Positions 1 to 8,428 of a DNA stretch of 29,517 bases are shown piece by piece. Position numbers and translations under genes: made by a program. A model generated the notes under the pieces. The model worked only from the letters and a program-made list of their open reading frames with translations, ran no database searches and was not told where the DNA came from. Position 1 is the first letter of the stretch. Every line of letters starts with the position of its first letter. The DNA lies in the IMG/VR virus record IMGVR_UViG_3300020164_000234, positions 1 through 29,517 of that record, one strand, 5' to 3'. Source of the stretch: a virus.

Positions 1-1614
1 ATGTTTAAGAATAATATTCCTTCAGAGAGCAACCAGGCCGATGATACGGTTTCCGCATTGCTTGAATCCCTTCCTGAAGAAGCCTTTCTCATGGATTCGA
101 CCGGCATAATACTCAATGCCAACAAATTATTTGCATCACATCACGGCAAGCATCCTCAAGATTGCATCGGTGTCAATGTCTATGAATTAATTTCAACTGT
201 ACTGAAAAGGCCAGAGATGGCTGCTCATCGAAAAAAAACGGTTGAAGAAGTTCTTCGAACCGGAAAGCAAGCTGTTTTTGAAAATTCTGGAGACAATCAC
301 AAACGAAGGTTCACCATTCATCCTGTCAGATCTTCTGAAGGAGAGATTACCAAACTGTTTATCACCATAAAGAAAATTTCATTTCAAAACCGTTTAACAA
401 AAGAATCCAGGCAAGAACGTCTTATTAATAAAGCTTTTTTTGACGTTATACCAGGTTCCGCAATAATTATGGATTCTGATGGGCATGTTATGAGGTCGAA
501 CCAATATACGCGTGATCTCTTTTTTGGTAAAACTGCAAATGAAACTCAAGCTATTAATTTCTTTGAATTTGTCTCGACTGATGACATTGTTTCTTTAAGA
601 GAATTATTCCAGAATATTCTGAATTTTGGTTTCGAAGAAAGTACTGAAATAAGAATCCATCCTCAAGGAGAGATTCATGATATATGGATGCTGATCCATG
701 CAAAAAGGTTACTCATTAACGGTAAATACTGCATTGTGAGCATCGGTATTAATATCACCGAACGCAAACGGATAACGGCTGACCTCAATAATTACATTGC
801 AAGGTTCAATTTCGCTTTGAATGCCGCTCATGCCGGTGTCTGGGAATGGAACTTGCAAACCAATGATCTGAACTGCTCAAAGGAAATATGCTCTTTGTAT
901 GGGTTGAAGCAGAGTGATGAAAAACCAAGGTTAACTCTTTTGGCAAATAACATTCATCCTGATGATCGCGAAATGGTACTCCAGACCGTTTCCCAAGCTA
1001 TTCAGAACAAAGTAGCACTGGATATGGATTATCGTGTCTGTTACCCCGATGGCTCCACTCACTGGCTCATGTCCCGCGGGAAACCTGTATATAACAAAAA
1101 CAGCTTTCCAACTCATTATATCGGAACGATAATCGATATCACTGAGCGCAAACAATTGGAGCTTGAGCTCAGTGAGAGCAAGATAAAATACAATTATGCG
1201 CTGGATGCTGCGAGTTCCGGTATCTGGGAATGGAATGTACAAACCGATGAACTGAGCTGGTCGGAACATGTATGGAAATTATACGGCTTGAACGTGAACA
1301 GTGTACCATTGAACAACCAGCTCTGTGTAGATACCATTCACCCCGATGACCGCGAAATGGCGTCATGGATCATACGTAACGCTGTAAGCAATAAAACTTC
1401 GGCATCTCTCGAATATCGCATCTGTCACCCGGATGGCTCCATTCGATGGCTCACATCCCGAGGCATGCCACTGCATGATGCCGAAGGGAAAGTAACCAGT
1501 TATATTGGAACGATACTCGACATTACCGAACGCAAACAGATAGAGATAGAACTCATTATAACCGAGCAAACAGTTTTAAGAAAGTTTGCAAACAGTTTTA
1601 AGAAAGTGGTGTAA
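1..1614 (+). CDS. Host multi-PAS sensor protein, truncated by prophage insertion
   Basis: Cytoplasmic-looking sensor of 537 residues with four PAS domains and no membrane segment. PAS1 is about residues 17-125, PAS2 142-258, PAS3 267-388 and PAS4 394-518. PAS2 to PAS4 each end in the PAC signature ITERK, and PAS3 and PAS4 are close copies of each other with the AxxAGVWEWN / AxxSGIWEWN start. In the known family such arrays feed a histidine kinase, GGDEF or similar output domain, but here the protein stops about 19 residues after the last PAC. The codons after residue 518 read into the prophage end repeats and give the chimeric tail VLRKFANSFKKVV. The missing output domain is therefore best explained by prophage insertion. 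The gene starts at the first base of the window, so an upstream extension cannot be excluded. Confidence 0.85.
   Translation: MFKNNIPSESNQADDTVSALLESLPEEAFLMDSTGIILNANKLFASHHGKHPQDCIGVNVYELISTVLKRPEMAAHRKKTVEEVLRTGKQAVFENSGDNHKRRFTIHPVRSSEGEITKLFITIKKISFQNRLTKESRQERLINKAFFDVIPGSAIIMDSDGHVMRSNQYTRDLFFGKTANETQAINFFEFVSTDDIVSLRELFQNILNFGFEESTEIRIHPQGEIHDIWMLIHAKRLLINGKYCIVSIGINITERKRITADLNNYIARFNFALNAAHAGVWEWNLQTNDLNCSKEICSLYGLKQSDEKPRLTLLANNIHPDDREMVLQTVSQAIQNKVALDMDYRVCYPDGSTHWLMSRGKPVYNKNSFPTHYIGTIIDITERKQLELELSESKIKYNYALDAASSGIWEWNVQTDELSWSEHVWKLYGLNVNSVPLNNQLCVDTIHPDDREMASWIIRNAVSNKTSASLEYRICHPDGSIRWLTSRGMPLHDAEGKVTSYIGTILDITERKQIEIELIITEQTVLRKFANSFKKVV
1566..1607 (+). repeat. Two direct repeats at the prophage right end, probable transposase-binding sites
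   Basis: The 20-bp motif GCAAACAGTTTTAAGAAAGT occurs at 1566-1585 and again, identical, at 1588-1607, a spacing of 22 bp. A weaker relative (AAACGGCTTTTTAAGAGAG) follows at about 1630-1648. In Mu the ends carry 22-bp MuA-binding sites (R1, R2, R3), so two adjacent 22-bp-spaced sites at the point where the host gene is broken fit R1 and R2. The matching left-end sites are not in the window. Confidence 0.7.
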
Positions 1615-1685
1615 ATTTAAAGGGCATTTAAACGGCTTTTTAAGAGAGAATTTAAGGGTGGAAATTACGTCATCAACGTTTAACT
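1611..1685. other. Non-coding right-end segment with phased TTTAA boxes
   Basis: This gap lies between the PAS stop codon and the stop of the tape measure gene. TTTAA occurs at 1616, 1627, 1639 and 1651, steps of 11, 12 and 12 bp, close to one helical turn. This may be bent DNA or extra weak transposase/IHF-type sites near the phage end. No gene and no clear terminator hairpin was found here. Confidence 0.4.
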
Positions 1686-3755
1686 TTACTGGCCTGTTAA
1701 CCTTCTGATTTGGGCTTCTTTTGCTTTTGTCGCCTTTGCAATTTGGCTCATTCCATTCATCGTTATTTCATAGTTCAGCCGGTCGTCGATAAGGGATTTT
1801 GTTTGCTTGTTCAGGGCGGAAATTATGCCCTGTGTATCGAATATTTGGTTAGCCATCTGGGCTGATGCGCCGGCTTGGTAGAGGGCATTCAATCTCTGGT
1901 TTACCTGGTTGTATGGAACGATTTCTTCCCCCCCTTTCATCCTCACTAATTCAGGGCCTTTTTCACCTACCCATGCGTAGCCGGGAGGAGCGAACGGGGA
2001 GCCTTCAGCAAACCCGCCGAGTCCGATGAAGTTTAAAATACTGGTTGCCGCCGCTTCCGCTGCGAGCCGGAGCATATACTCAAGCATCATTTGTTCGAAC
2101 GATTTTGCAACGGAACTCAGCACATCACCAAGACTCTGGCCACCCTGGATTATTGCGCTTGCAAGGGAAGCAGAAAAGAGGTCAACGGAACCGTCGAAAG
2201 CGTTTGTCAATGTCTTGTTGAATCCCTCTGCAAACTGGTCTAAGTCTTTCTGGTAGTCTTTTGAAAGATCAGTGAGCGTTTCAGGGTTATTCCTATGTTT
2301 AATACCATCACCCTTAACTTTCCCTGCTTTATACTCAGCATTCTGAAGTGTCTGCGGGACTTTTGAGAACTCCAACAAGTTGGAAGCTTCACCTTTTGTA
2401 AAACCGGCGTTTTCAAGGAATTTAGCGTTCTCATTGGAGAGCGCTTTGCCTTCCATGAGCTTCTTTTTGATGGCTTCAAGCTGGGATTTTACTTGATCGG
2501 TCAACGAGGTCTGTATAGATTCATCAATCTGTTTAACCAGTGCATCGTAACGCTCGCCAAGAGCACCAGAGTGGAGTTTTGTGATTGCTGCGGTGAAGTC
2601 GTCTTTGGTTTTGACAACCATTCCCTCAACATCGGAGATCATTGAAGAGTAGAGAGTACTTGTTTGTTCATCAATGTTTTTTTCATCTTCAACATACTGC
2701 TTCATCAAAGCTTTCTGCTCTTCTTCCAGTTTCTTTTCTAATGCAGTTCTTTCGGAAGCAAGTCGTTTTGACTCGGCCGCAGATTTCTTTGTGTTCTTTA
2801 TTTCTTCTTTCTTCTGGTCAGAAAGATTGTACTGCATCTTGAGTGCTATATCATTTTTTTCCTGCTGATTTTTGGCATCAAACTCACTCATTTTGAGGTA
2901 TTCGGTCATAAAACGAATATCCTCTTCAGCCCCAAGCGTCAACTTCCCTGCATAAATTTTCTTCGCGGTTAAAATATCCGCTTTTCTGTACTTCGCTTCG
3001 AGAGCGTTCAGGTTTTCATATGCTCCAGCAGTACCAAGATCGCTACTCAATCCCGCTTTGACCACGTCACCAAAATTCGGTGTCGCCTTTTTCCTTTCAT
3101 CTGATCGTGTTTTTTCACCGTTCAGATAATTCATTTTTGCGATCAACTGATCCATCTCATATTTCAGCTTTTCAAGCCCAGAAGACCCATGTATTTTTAT
3201 AGCAATATCAATGGAGGTGTAGTCTTTAACCGCTTCGAGACGCTTTTTCAAATTATCAACACTTTCCCCGCCGGCACTCATTGCTGAAACAATCTTTGGG
3301 CCAAACGCAATCCATAATGCTGTGGCGGCTGAGATAGCCATCATAATACCTGAAGGGCCAGTAAAGGCGGCAGTCAGTGCCTGTACTGCCGCTTTCGCTC
3401 CGCCTTCTTTCTGGGCCAGCCTGGTCCAGCTTTCCGCGAACACGTCGACGTTGTTGGCGACGCCCATGATGCCGTAGGGCATATCCTGAATGACTCTGTT
3501 GAGGTTCAGTGCGGTGTTCTGGGCTGCCTTGTTTGAACCGCTGAGCCTTTGCACCGGCTGTTCCAGCTCATTGATGGCGCGGCCGTAGAGTTTTGCTTTG
3601 GTTGTTGTTTCCTCGAAGGCTTTGCTGCCGACATCCATTCCGGAGAGCTGGGAGTCGAGCTCTGCTGCTTTGGCTTTCAGGGCTTCGAGGTCTCCTTGTG
3701 CGATCGAGGTGTCTCCCGTGATTTTTACAAGGAGTTCAAAAAGTTCGTTGGCCAT
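1686..3755 (-). CDS. Tail tape measure protein
   Basis: This 689-residue protein would set tail length and sit inside the tail tube. It has the usual pattern: an alanine-rich helical N-terminus, a hydrophobic stretch at about residues 123-160 (AAVQALTAAF ... SAATALWIAF), a charged coiled coil near 320-365 (AESKRLASERTALEKKLEEE), and a C-terminal end with the typical GFAEGSPF...WVGEKGPELV...GGEEIVP motif. It is short for the family; by the known rule of about 0.15 nm per residue the tail would be near 100 nm. It is the last gene before the phage right end, directly after the tail chaperones and separated from them by a repeat module. The start at 3755 has no Shine-Dalgarno-like sequence; the upstream bases are AT-rich repeat. 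Confidence 0.8.
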   Translation of the reverse strand: MANELFELLVKITGDTSIAQGDLEALKAKAAELDSQLSGMDVGSKAFEETTTKAKLYGRAINELEQPVQRLSGSNKAAQNTALNLNRVIQDMPYGIMGVANNVDVFAESWTRLAQKEGGAKAAVQALTAAFTGPSGIMMAISAATALWIAFGPKIVSAMSAGGESVDNLKKRLEAVKDYTSIDIAIKIHGSSGLEKLKYEMDQLIAKMNYLNGEKTRSDERKKATPNFGDVVKAGLSSDLGTAGAYENLNALEAKYRKADILTAKKIYAGKLTLGAEEDIRFMTEYLKMSEFDAKNQQEKNDIALKMQYNLSDQKKEEIKNTKKSAAESKRLASERTALEKKLEEEQKALMKQYVEDEKNIDEQTSTLYSSMISDVEGMVVKTKDDFTAAITKLHSGALGERYDALVKQIDESIQTSLTDQVKSQLEAIKKKLMEGKALSNENAKFLENAGFTKGEASNLLEFSKVPQTLQNAEYKAGKVKGDGIKHRNNPETLTDLSKDYQKDLDQFAEGFNKTLTNAFDGSVDLFSASLASAIIQGGQSLGDVLSSVAKSFEQMMLEYMLRLAAEAAATSILNFIGLGGFAEGSPFAPPGYAWVGEKGPELVRMKGGEEIVPYNQVNQRLNALYQAGASAQMANQIFDTQGIISALNKQTKSLIDDRLNYEITMNGMSQIAKATKAKEAQIRRLTGQ

Positions 3756-3855
3756 AAATTTAATTGATAATTGATAATTGATAATGGATAATGAACAATG
3801 GTTGCCGAGTAGCGCAACGCGCGTATCGAGGCAAGAGAGGTAACGAGTTCATAGC
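3756..3855. repeat. Composite intercistronic module B-A (chaperone to tape measure)
   Basis: The gap is filled by two repeat types. Element B at 3800-3840 contains the small palindrome GCGC-AAC-GCGC inside the GTTGCCGAGTAGC...GTATCGAGG frame. Repeat A at about 3759-3800 is tandem TTGATAATTGATAATGG-like sequence. Read on the transcribed minus strand the order is stop, B, A, start codon of the tape measure. Confidence 0.8.
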
Positions 3856-4457
3856 TTATTTTCCGCTGATAATGTTTTGCAAAATGGAGAGTGAGCGCCA
3901 CTCTTCGACTTGTTGTAAATTGGTGTTTAAAAGCTCTTTGAAAGTGCCGAATCCTTGCTGGGCGAGGCCGGCACAGAAGACTTTGTATTTTTCTGTAATG
4001 GTCAGCATTCGGAAGGTTTGTTCTTTGACCGAGCTGTACTCTTTCTGGATTTCGGAGGCGTGACGGTCGGAAACCCTTGCTGCTCCATCGGCTGCTGCGT
4101 AAGCTTTTGCGTTACATCGATCGTGCCGGCCAGCACATGAAAGTAGATAAAAAAACCCTGGAGGAGCGCTCCAAGCTCCACGCCTGTTATGGTGCTGAAT
4201 ATCCTCGCCGGATAAGGAACCTCCCGCAACACTTCGCGGCAGAAATGTTCAATCTTTGCTTTGTCGCCGTCGAAGCGCATAAGAAGCAAGTGCCTTACCC
4301 GTTTATCCGTCGACGGGTTACCTTCCCACATATCGAACCCGACAAGGTCGTTGAGCGCTTCCATACGGGAAACGGTCGGCTCGGCGAGATAGACTTCAGT
4401 GCCGGCGATGGTGAGCGGCCGCTGGATGAGGTTGAGGTAGTCGGTATGGGTTGGCAT
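3856..4457 (-). CDS. Tail assembly chaperone, long form by predicted -1 frameshift
   Basis: If ribosomes slip -1 at the T7 run (4155-4149), the first 103 codons of the short form join 97 codons of the overlapping frame, giving 200 residues. The second frame reads YLLSCAGRH...RHASEIQKEYSSVKEQTFRMLTITEKYKVF...LQNIISGK and ends at 3856. It would be analogous to lambda gpGT, whose frameshift between tail tube and tape measure is conserved in many tailed phages. The heptamer T-TTT-TTT is in the correct frame for tandem slippage. The fallback is that the second frame is translated separately as a 50-residue protein from the ATG at 4006, which overlaps the short-form stop as ATGCTGA. Confidence 0.5.
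4002..4457 (-). CDS. Tail assembly chaperone, short form (lambda G-like role)
   Basis: A 151-residue protein with mixed helical sequence (LAEPTVSRMEALNDLVGFDMWEG...). I do not recognise a named family by motif. Its place directly upstream of the tape measure, its size, and the overlapping second frame with a slippery run match the G/GT tail chaperone arrangement. Such proteins coat the tape measure during tail assembly and are not in the virion. The C-terminal 45 residues after the slip site turn basic and low in complexity (PPKSRKSTARSKNK). The start at 4457 sits at the edge of repeat A with no purine-rich ribosome site. Confidence 0.6.
   Translation of the reverse strand: MPTHTDYLNLIQRPLTIAGTEVYLAEPTVSRMEALNDLVGFDMWEGNPSTDKRVRHLLLMRFDGDKAKIEHFCREVLREVPYPARIFSTITGVELGALLQGFFIYFHVLAGTIDVTQKLTQQPMEQQGFPTVTPPKSRKSTARSKNKPSEC
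4149..4155 (-). promoter_or_regulatory. Candidate -1 frameshift slippery site T7
   Basis: On the minus strand the zero frame reads GGT TTT TTT ATC, so the seven T residues form T-TTT-TTT, an X-XXY-YYZ heptamer in the correct register. Slipping back one base continues as TAT CTA CTT and stays open to 3856. No strong downstream pseudoknot was worked out by eye. Confidence 0.45.
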
Positions 4458-4566
4458 AATGGGTAATGGATAGTTGATAATTGATAATTGATAATGGGCA
4501 ATGGATAATGGATAATGAACAACGGTTGCCGAGTAGTGCGGAGCACGTACCGAGGCAAGAGAGGCA
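4458..4566. repeat. Composite intercistronic module B-A
   Basis: Element B (4524-4574, running through the stop codon of the neighbouring gene) contains GTGC-TCC-GCAC on the minus strand. Repeat A (4458-4523) is tandem GATAATTGATAATGG-type sequence. Bases 4524-4574 are identical over 51 bp to 7099-7149. The transcript order is stop, B, A, start. Confidence 0.8.
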
Positions 4567-6627
4567 TCAGGTTGGCGTGTCGCCGTTTTTGGTTAAGTAA
4601 ATCGTGTAGATACGGACATAGGGTTCAAGGCAGTAAAGTTTTAACGTGTGAGATCCTGTGCCAAGTGTTTTATCCGGCAACTGCACCCACTCGATCACTC
4701 TTCGGTTGTAGGTAAAGAATCTCGCCGCGGTGTCGGTATCAAATGCGTATGCAAATTCAGTATCCGCAGCTGATCGAATCTTGATGAATACTCTATACAG
4801 ACCCGGGGATGTAATAAGAAACTCATAGGTGGCATAACCAGCATACGTTATGCCGAATTCATCATACCGCGCAGTTGTGCCGGAATTACCAAACCCAAGG
4901 TAATCGCCGACGACAACCCAGAACGTCGACCAGTATTCGACGCCGGCGGCTTTGCTCAGCACTCCGGTAATGGCAACAAGAGTCAGGTACCCTGTACCAC
5001 CTGAACCGCCGCTGCTGTCCGGCTTGATCAGCGTGTTTTCAGTCAAGGCGATGCCGGTAATCGTTGTCCGACCCTGCGAAAGGTTTATCCGCATCGATGA
5101 GGGACGGAATGAGAGGCCATCGCCATAAGCGTCCGGCAACCGGTAAGCCTGATAAATCTGGTAATCAATACCGGCAACCTCAAGGGTCACCTGTTCACGG
5201 TCAGTCCGGAACAGAGAAAAATACCACGCTGCCTGGCTTACAATTGCAGAGCAATCGTTATTGAGATACCACGTTGTCCCCGTGGTGTACCACTGCTCTT
5301 CGGTACCGATATATTTTACACACTTAAGGTCTGAACCGTTGTGGGAGATGCCCGTCGACGGGGAGTAACCGAACCCTTCAACCCCGACACCGGCGGGAAT
5401 CCTGCCCATAATCGGATTGTGCATGAACCGGACAATCTTTACCGGAGCAGTCTCTTCCTGCAGGGTATCCTGCCAGAGGCTGAACTCACTGTAATAGGAG
5501 GTGTAATGCGTTCCGGCGATGTCGTAACGGACAGTCCCGAAGGTGGTCACTCCCGGAACAAAAGCCATACCGGGCTGCACCGTATAACTTGTTTGCGGGT
5601 AGACACTTCCGCAGGCAACAAGGGAATTCGAGCGGTCAAGGTAGCCGGAAAAATCGACGCTGATAATATCCTGCTCATCGACGGCCGCCACATCCGTACC
5701 GCCATAACTGGGGATGACAAAACCCTCTCCGGTCGGAGCGATGCCCATAACGGCGCCAATCTCCCTGCAGAGGTTTGAGAGCACATCCACTAAAGAGTTG
5801 GCTCCTACTCCGCTGTAACTGCCGGTCTGGCACAGGATAGGTTTGTAGATCAAGAGCCGGTCAAAAACGATATTCGGAGCAGCCGAAGCAAGCCACGTGT
5901 CGAACGAGGTCGAGCCGTCGAACCCGTAAGCGCCCGACGTGGCATAACTGCCAAGAGCGAGGCCGGTATTTGCAAGAACGACACAGGAAAAGAGCCGGTT
6001 GAAATTACCGAAGCGCACCGACGTTGCACCAAAAAAAGTAAGCAGCTGCGTGATCACGTAGTTGAGGCGCAACCAGTCCGCCGCCGCCGTACCGGTATCA
6101 CCACCAACGACATCACGAAAAATCAACTGGAAGAGTTCCGGATCCACAATACCTTCATTGGTTTTAAAACTCCTGTCCGGGCGAAGGAAAGGAGCGAAAT
6201 CGGCGTAGAGGAGTTTCTCGGCAAAACTGTACCGGACAGACTTCCGGTCAATCTTGCCATTGAAATAGTCTTGAGCATCAACAATGATCCGGACACTCAA
6301 CACCGCGTCGCGAAAATATTGCATTGCAAGCGTATCGTCACCAAGAACAGCAAAACAGATGGTTGTTTTTGACGGCATGAAGTAGCCGTAATCGCCATCG
6401 GCATACTCTTTTTCAATTCCTGCCTCAATAACGATATCCTCTTGAGAGGCAATATCGAAGCGGTTCAGAAAGACAGACGAGTCAAGGTCACCATAAACGG
6501 CCAGCTCATCCAGCTCCAGCCGGATTTCAGCAAGAGCTGAACCGTTGTCGAGGTAAAAGGAGTACCCCTCTACCAGCTCTCCGGAGAGAGCGCCAAACCC
6601 TGCTGCAATTCCGGAGATATCAATCAT
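4567..6627 (-). CDS. Large virion structural protein, probable tail-tip or baseplate component
   Basis: 686 residues, not assigned to a named family. It is rich in aromatic residues, glycine and beta-type sequence without signal peptide or membrane segment. The C-terminal 130 residues (from about VVVGDYLGFGNSGTT to the end) look like a separate beta-sandwich module with an LYRVFIKI...TGSHTLKLYCLEPYVRIYTIYL pattern, similar in style to carbohydrate-binding modules; this is an impression, not a match. It lies in a tail block between a tail-fibre-like protein and the tail chaperones, so a receptor-contacting or baseplate role is plausible. The start ATG overlaps the previous stop by 8 nt (ATGATTGA), suggesting coupling. 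The stop codon lies inside repeat element B. Confidence 0.6.
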   Translation of the reverse strand: MIDISGIAAGFGALSGELVEGYSFYLDNGSALAEIRLELDELAVYGDLDSSVFLNRFDIASQEDIVIEAGIEKEYADGDYGYFMPSKTTICFAVLGDDTLAMQYFRDAVLSVRIIVDAQDYFNGKIDRKSVRYSFAEKLLYADFAPFLRPDRSFKTNEGIVDPELFQLIFRDVVGGDTGTAAADWLRLNYVITQLLTFFGATSVRFGNFNRLFSCVVLANTGLALGSYATSGAYGFDGSTSFDTWLASAAPNIVFDRLLIYKPILCQTGSYSGVGANSLVDVLSNLCREIGAVMGIAPTGEGFVIPSYGGTDVAAVDEQDIISVDFSGYLDRSNSLVACGSVYPQTSYTVQPGMAFVPGVTTFGTVRYDIAGTHYTSYYSEFSLWQDTLQEETAPVKIVRFMHNPIMGRIPAGVGVEGFGYSPSTGISHNGSDLKCVKYIGTEEQWYTTGTTWYLNNDCSAIVSQAAWYFSLFRTDREQVTLEVAGIDYQIYQAYRLPDAYGDGLSFRPSSMRINLSQGRTTITGIALTENTLIKPDSSGGSGGTGYLTLVAITGVLSKAAGVEYWSTFWVVVGDYLGFGNSGTTARYDEFGITYAGYATYEFLITSPGLYRVFIKIRSAADTEFAYAFDTDTAARFFTYNRRVIEWVQLPDKTLGTGSHTLKLYCLEPYVRIYTIYLTKNGDTPT

Positions 6628-7003
6628 TGATTCTCATTTTAAGCGCTCCGGCAATAAATCGCGGGATTATCCCGACAGCGTAGGAAAAAGGGGCTAACAG
6701 TTCCGCACTGCCGATAAAGTTGCCGCCTGAAGAGGCATCCCATACCGAGAAATAGGTTACCGTTCCAAGTGCCGCCGTAGCAGCACCGAACGTAATCGCC
6801 GAAGTATTCTGGGCATCATCGCCCGAAAGGGTGAATGTCCCTGATACAGGTAGATAGCCGCTGCCCGATGCGATCGCGTTCGCTGTGCCGGCTGGACCCG
6901 GGTTACCGGTATGGAGCTTCACCCAGTAAGTGGTCGCCGGTGTATATGCCGCACCGCAGAGGAACCAGCCGAGGAGCTTTTGTTTGGTGAAGGAGGAGAA
7001 CAT
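6620..7003 (-). CDS. Small tail-associated structural protein
   Basis: 127 residues starting MFSSFTKQKLLGWFLCGAAYTP. The pattern TKQKLL...PATTYWVKLHTG...SGSGYLPVSGTFT...NTSAITFGAATAALGTVTYFSVWDASSGGNFIGSAEL resembles a small minor tail/fibre-associated family found in many tailed phages, where the ITF..A..AWGTVTHFGIFDA motif is typical. An upstream in-frame extension to 7069 exists but its residues (SSAKRVSKHQLSIIHCPLSI) are translated repeat, so the ATG at 7003 at the repeat edge is preferred. It overlaps the next gene by 8 nt. Confidence 0.6.
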   Translation of the reverse strand: MFSSFTKQKLLGWFLCGAAYTPATTYWVKLHTGNPGPAGTANAIASGSGYLPVSGTFTLSGDDAQNTSAITFGAATAALGTVTYFSVWDASSGGNFIGSAELLAPFSYAVGIIPRFIAGALKMRIND

Positions 7004-7141
7004 AATGGACAATGGACAATGGATAATGGATAATTGATGCTTCGATACGCGCTTTGCGCTACTCAGCAACCATGTTTTTTTGTGGCCACATCAGCTTCGG
7101 TTGCCGAGTAGTGCGGAGCACGTACCGAGGCAAGAGAGGCA
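7004..7141. repeat. Composite intercistronic module with an inverted pair of B elements plus repeat A
   Basis: Element B occurs at 7099-7149 and, in opposite orientation, at 7039-7071 (GCGC-TTT-GCGC hairpin), so the pair can fold back on each other around a 27-base spacer. Repeat A (7004-7038) separates this from the next start at 7003. Many differences between the two B copies are transitions that would leave G-U pairs in RNA. Confidence 0.8.
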
Positions 7142-7954
7142 TCAGGTTGCCCAGACGCTTTGTTTATATTTATCGACAACTTCAAGCACAATATTCCTGC
7201 CCTGTAAGAGGCTGTCGATACGTTCTTCCATCAGATCAGCGCTGTTCGTACAGGTCACCTGCCTGTATGAGCCGTAACCGCCGGCATCGTCATAAAAATT
7301 ATAGGCACTGACATACTTGTACTCATTGGTCAGCCAACCTTCGAACAAGATCCCGAATCCATCACGCAGCTGGAGTTCGGTCGGGGCAATGGTAATGGTT
7401 GCTTTGCGCTTGAAACCGTGAACCCGCTCGACGTCGGTATATAAACCGTTTCGGTACGGGAGCTTGAGAACCTGAAAACCGACACGGCATTCAACAATAG
7501 TTGCATCAAACCGGTAAGTATTGCCGTCGTTACAACCAAAACTGACAACCGTTTCCGGTATCACATTTCCTGTGGAAGTCTTGAACTGCTGTACAGTAAG
7601 CTTCAACTTCTGCACGCCCTCGGTCACATTGTAACTGAGCTGCAGGCGGGTGTTGAGGAAGGTTAGTATTGAGGCGCTCTCACCCGGTAAACCAAAGGTA
7701 AACTCAACATCGACAGCTGAAAAAGCATAGAGCGCAGCCATTTGCACAAAGGTGAACCGGACAAGATCGGCAATAACCTCCTCACGCTCGCCATAGGGCA
7801 CAACATGCCCGCTCTGATGGGTATAGGTGAGCTGTGAATCGGTATAGGTTGCCGGCTCAAACTGGTACGACTCAAAGGTCTGCAAATCCGATGAGGAAAA
7901 ACTCAACCCTGCAGTATCAATCCGTATTTTCCGGATAGGCATAAGTGTAATCAT
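7142..7954 (-). CDS. Structural protein of unknown function (tail block)
   Basis: 270 residues, soluble, beta-rich, no signal or membrane segment, no family recognised. The first ATG (MITLMPIRK) overlaps the previous stop by 4 nt (ATGA), which supports it over the internal ATG at codon 5. The gene ends ...VWAT with the stop codon inside element B. Its position between fibre-associated genes suggests a baseplate or distal-tail part, by context only. Confidence 0.6.
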   Translation of the reverse strand: MITLMPIRKIRIDTAGLSFSSSDLQTFESYQFEPATYTDSQLTYTHQSGHVVPYGEREEVIADLVRFTFVQMAALYAFSAVDVEFTFGLPGESASILTFLNTRLQLSYNVTEGVQKLKLTVQQFKTSTGNVIPETVVSFGCNDGNTYRFDATIVECRVGFQVLKLPYRNGLYTDVERVHGFKRKATITIAPTELQLRDGFGILFEGWLTNEYKYVSAYNFYDDAGGYGSYRQVTCTNSADLMEERIDSLLQGRNIVLEVVDKYKQSVWAT

Positions 7955-8391
7955 ACAATCACCATCCTTGCCTGCATCTGTGCAACGCTCAGCTGTTTTT
8001 CGAGGATAATCTTTATTTTTCCGGCTCCAAACCCGGGAAGCAGCTGCATATAATAAGCAAGGTACGTGCGCTCTTCGGTGCCGCTCCCTTCATCCGCTGC
8101 AAGTGTGCGGGAAATCTTGATATCGTGCTCGCCGTCCTGAAGTGTGGTGAGTGCCGCCAGCTCATACGTTGAGGTCTGCAGCCAGCTTATTTCAATCCGG
8201 TCATTGTACCCGATCACCATCCGGCCACCGATCGCATTTTTTACCGTGATAGCCGCCGGCTCATCGCTCTCGATGCGGCAGTATCCGATATCGACGTAGC
8301 TCCCTGATCCAGCTGCACGGAGCGAAACCTTTCCCTCCCGCTGGGGGATGATGCGGCTTGAGCGGCGGAGCAGGTTATCGTAAATGGACAT
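7951..8391 (-). CDS. Structural protein of unknown function (tail block)
   Basis: 146 residues, no recognised family. It contains beta-rich sequence (YVDIGYCRIESDEPAAITVKNAIGGRMVIGYNDRIEISW) followed by a more helical end. It is joined to the next gene by a 4-nt ATGA overlap and preceded by repeat A. No signal peptide or membrane segment is visible. Co-transcription with the tail genes points to a virion role. Confidence 0.6.
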   Translation of the reverse strand: MSIYDNLLRRSSRIIPQREGKVSLRAAGSGSYVDIGYCRIESDEPAAITVKNAIGGRMVIGYNDRIEISWLQTSTYELAALTTLQDGEHDIKISRTLAADEGSGTEERTYLAYYMQLLPGFGAGKIKIILEKQLSVAQMQARMVIV

Positions 8392-8428
8392 GGGTTAAGG
8401 GATAATGGATAATGGATAATTAATAATT
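8392..8428. repeat. Repeat A
   Basis: AT-rich tandem GATAATGGATAATGG-type repeat filling the gap between two tail-block genes, without a B element. Confidence 0.7.
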
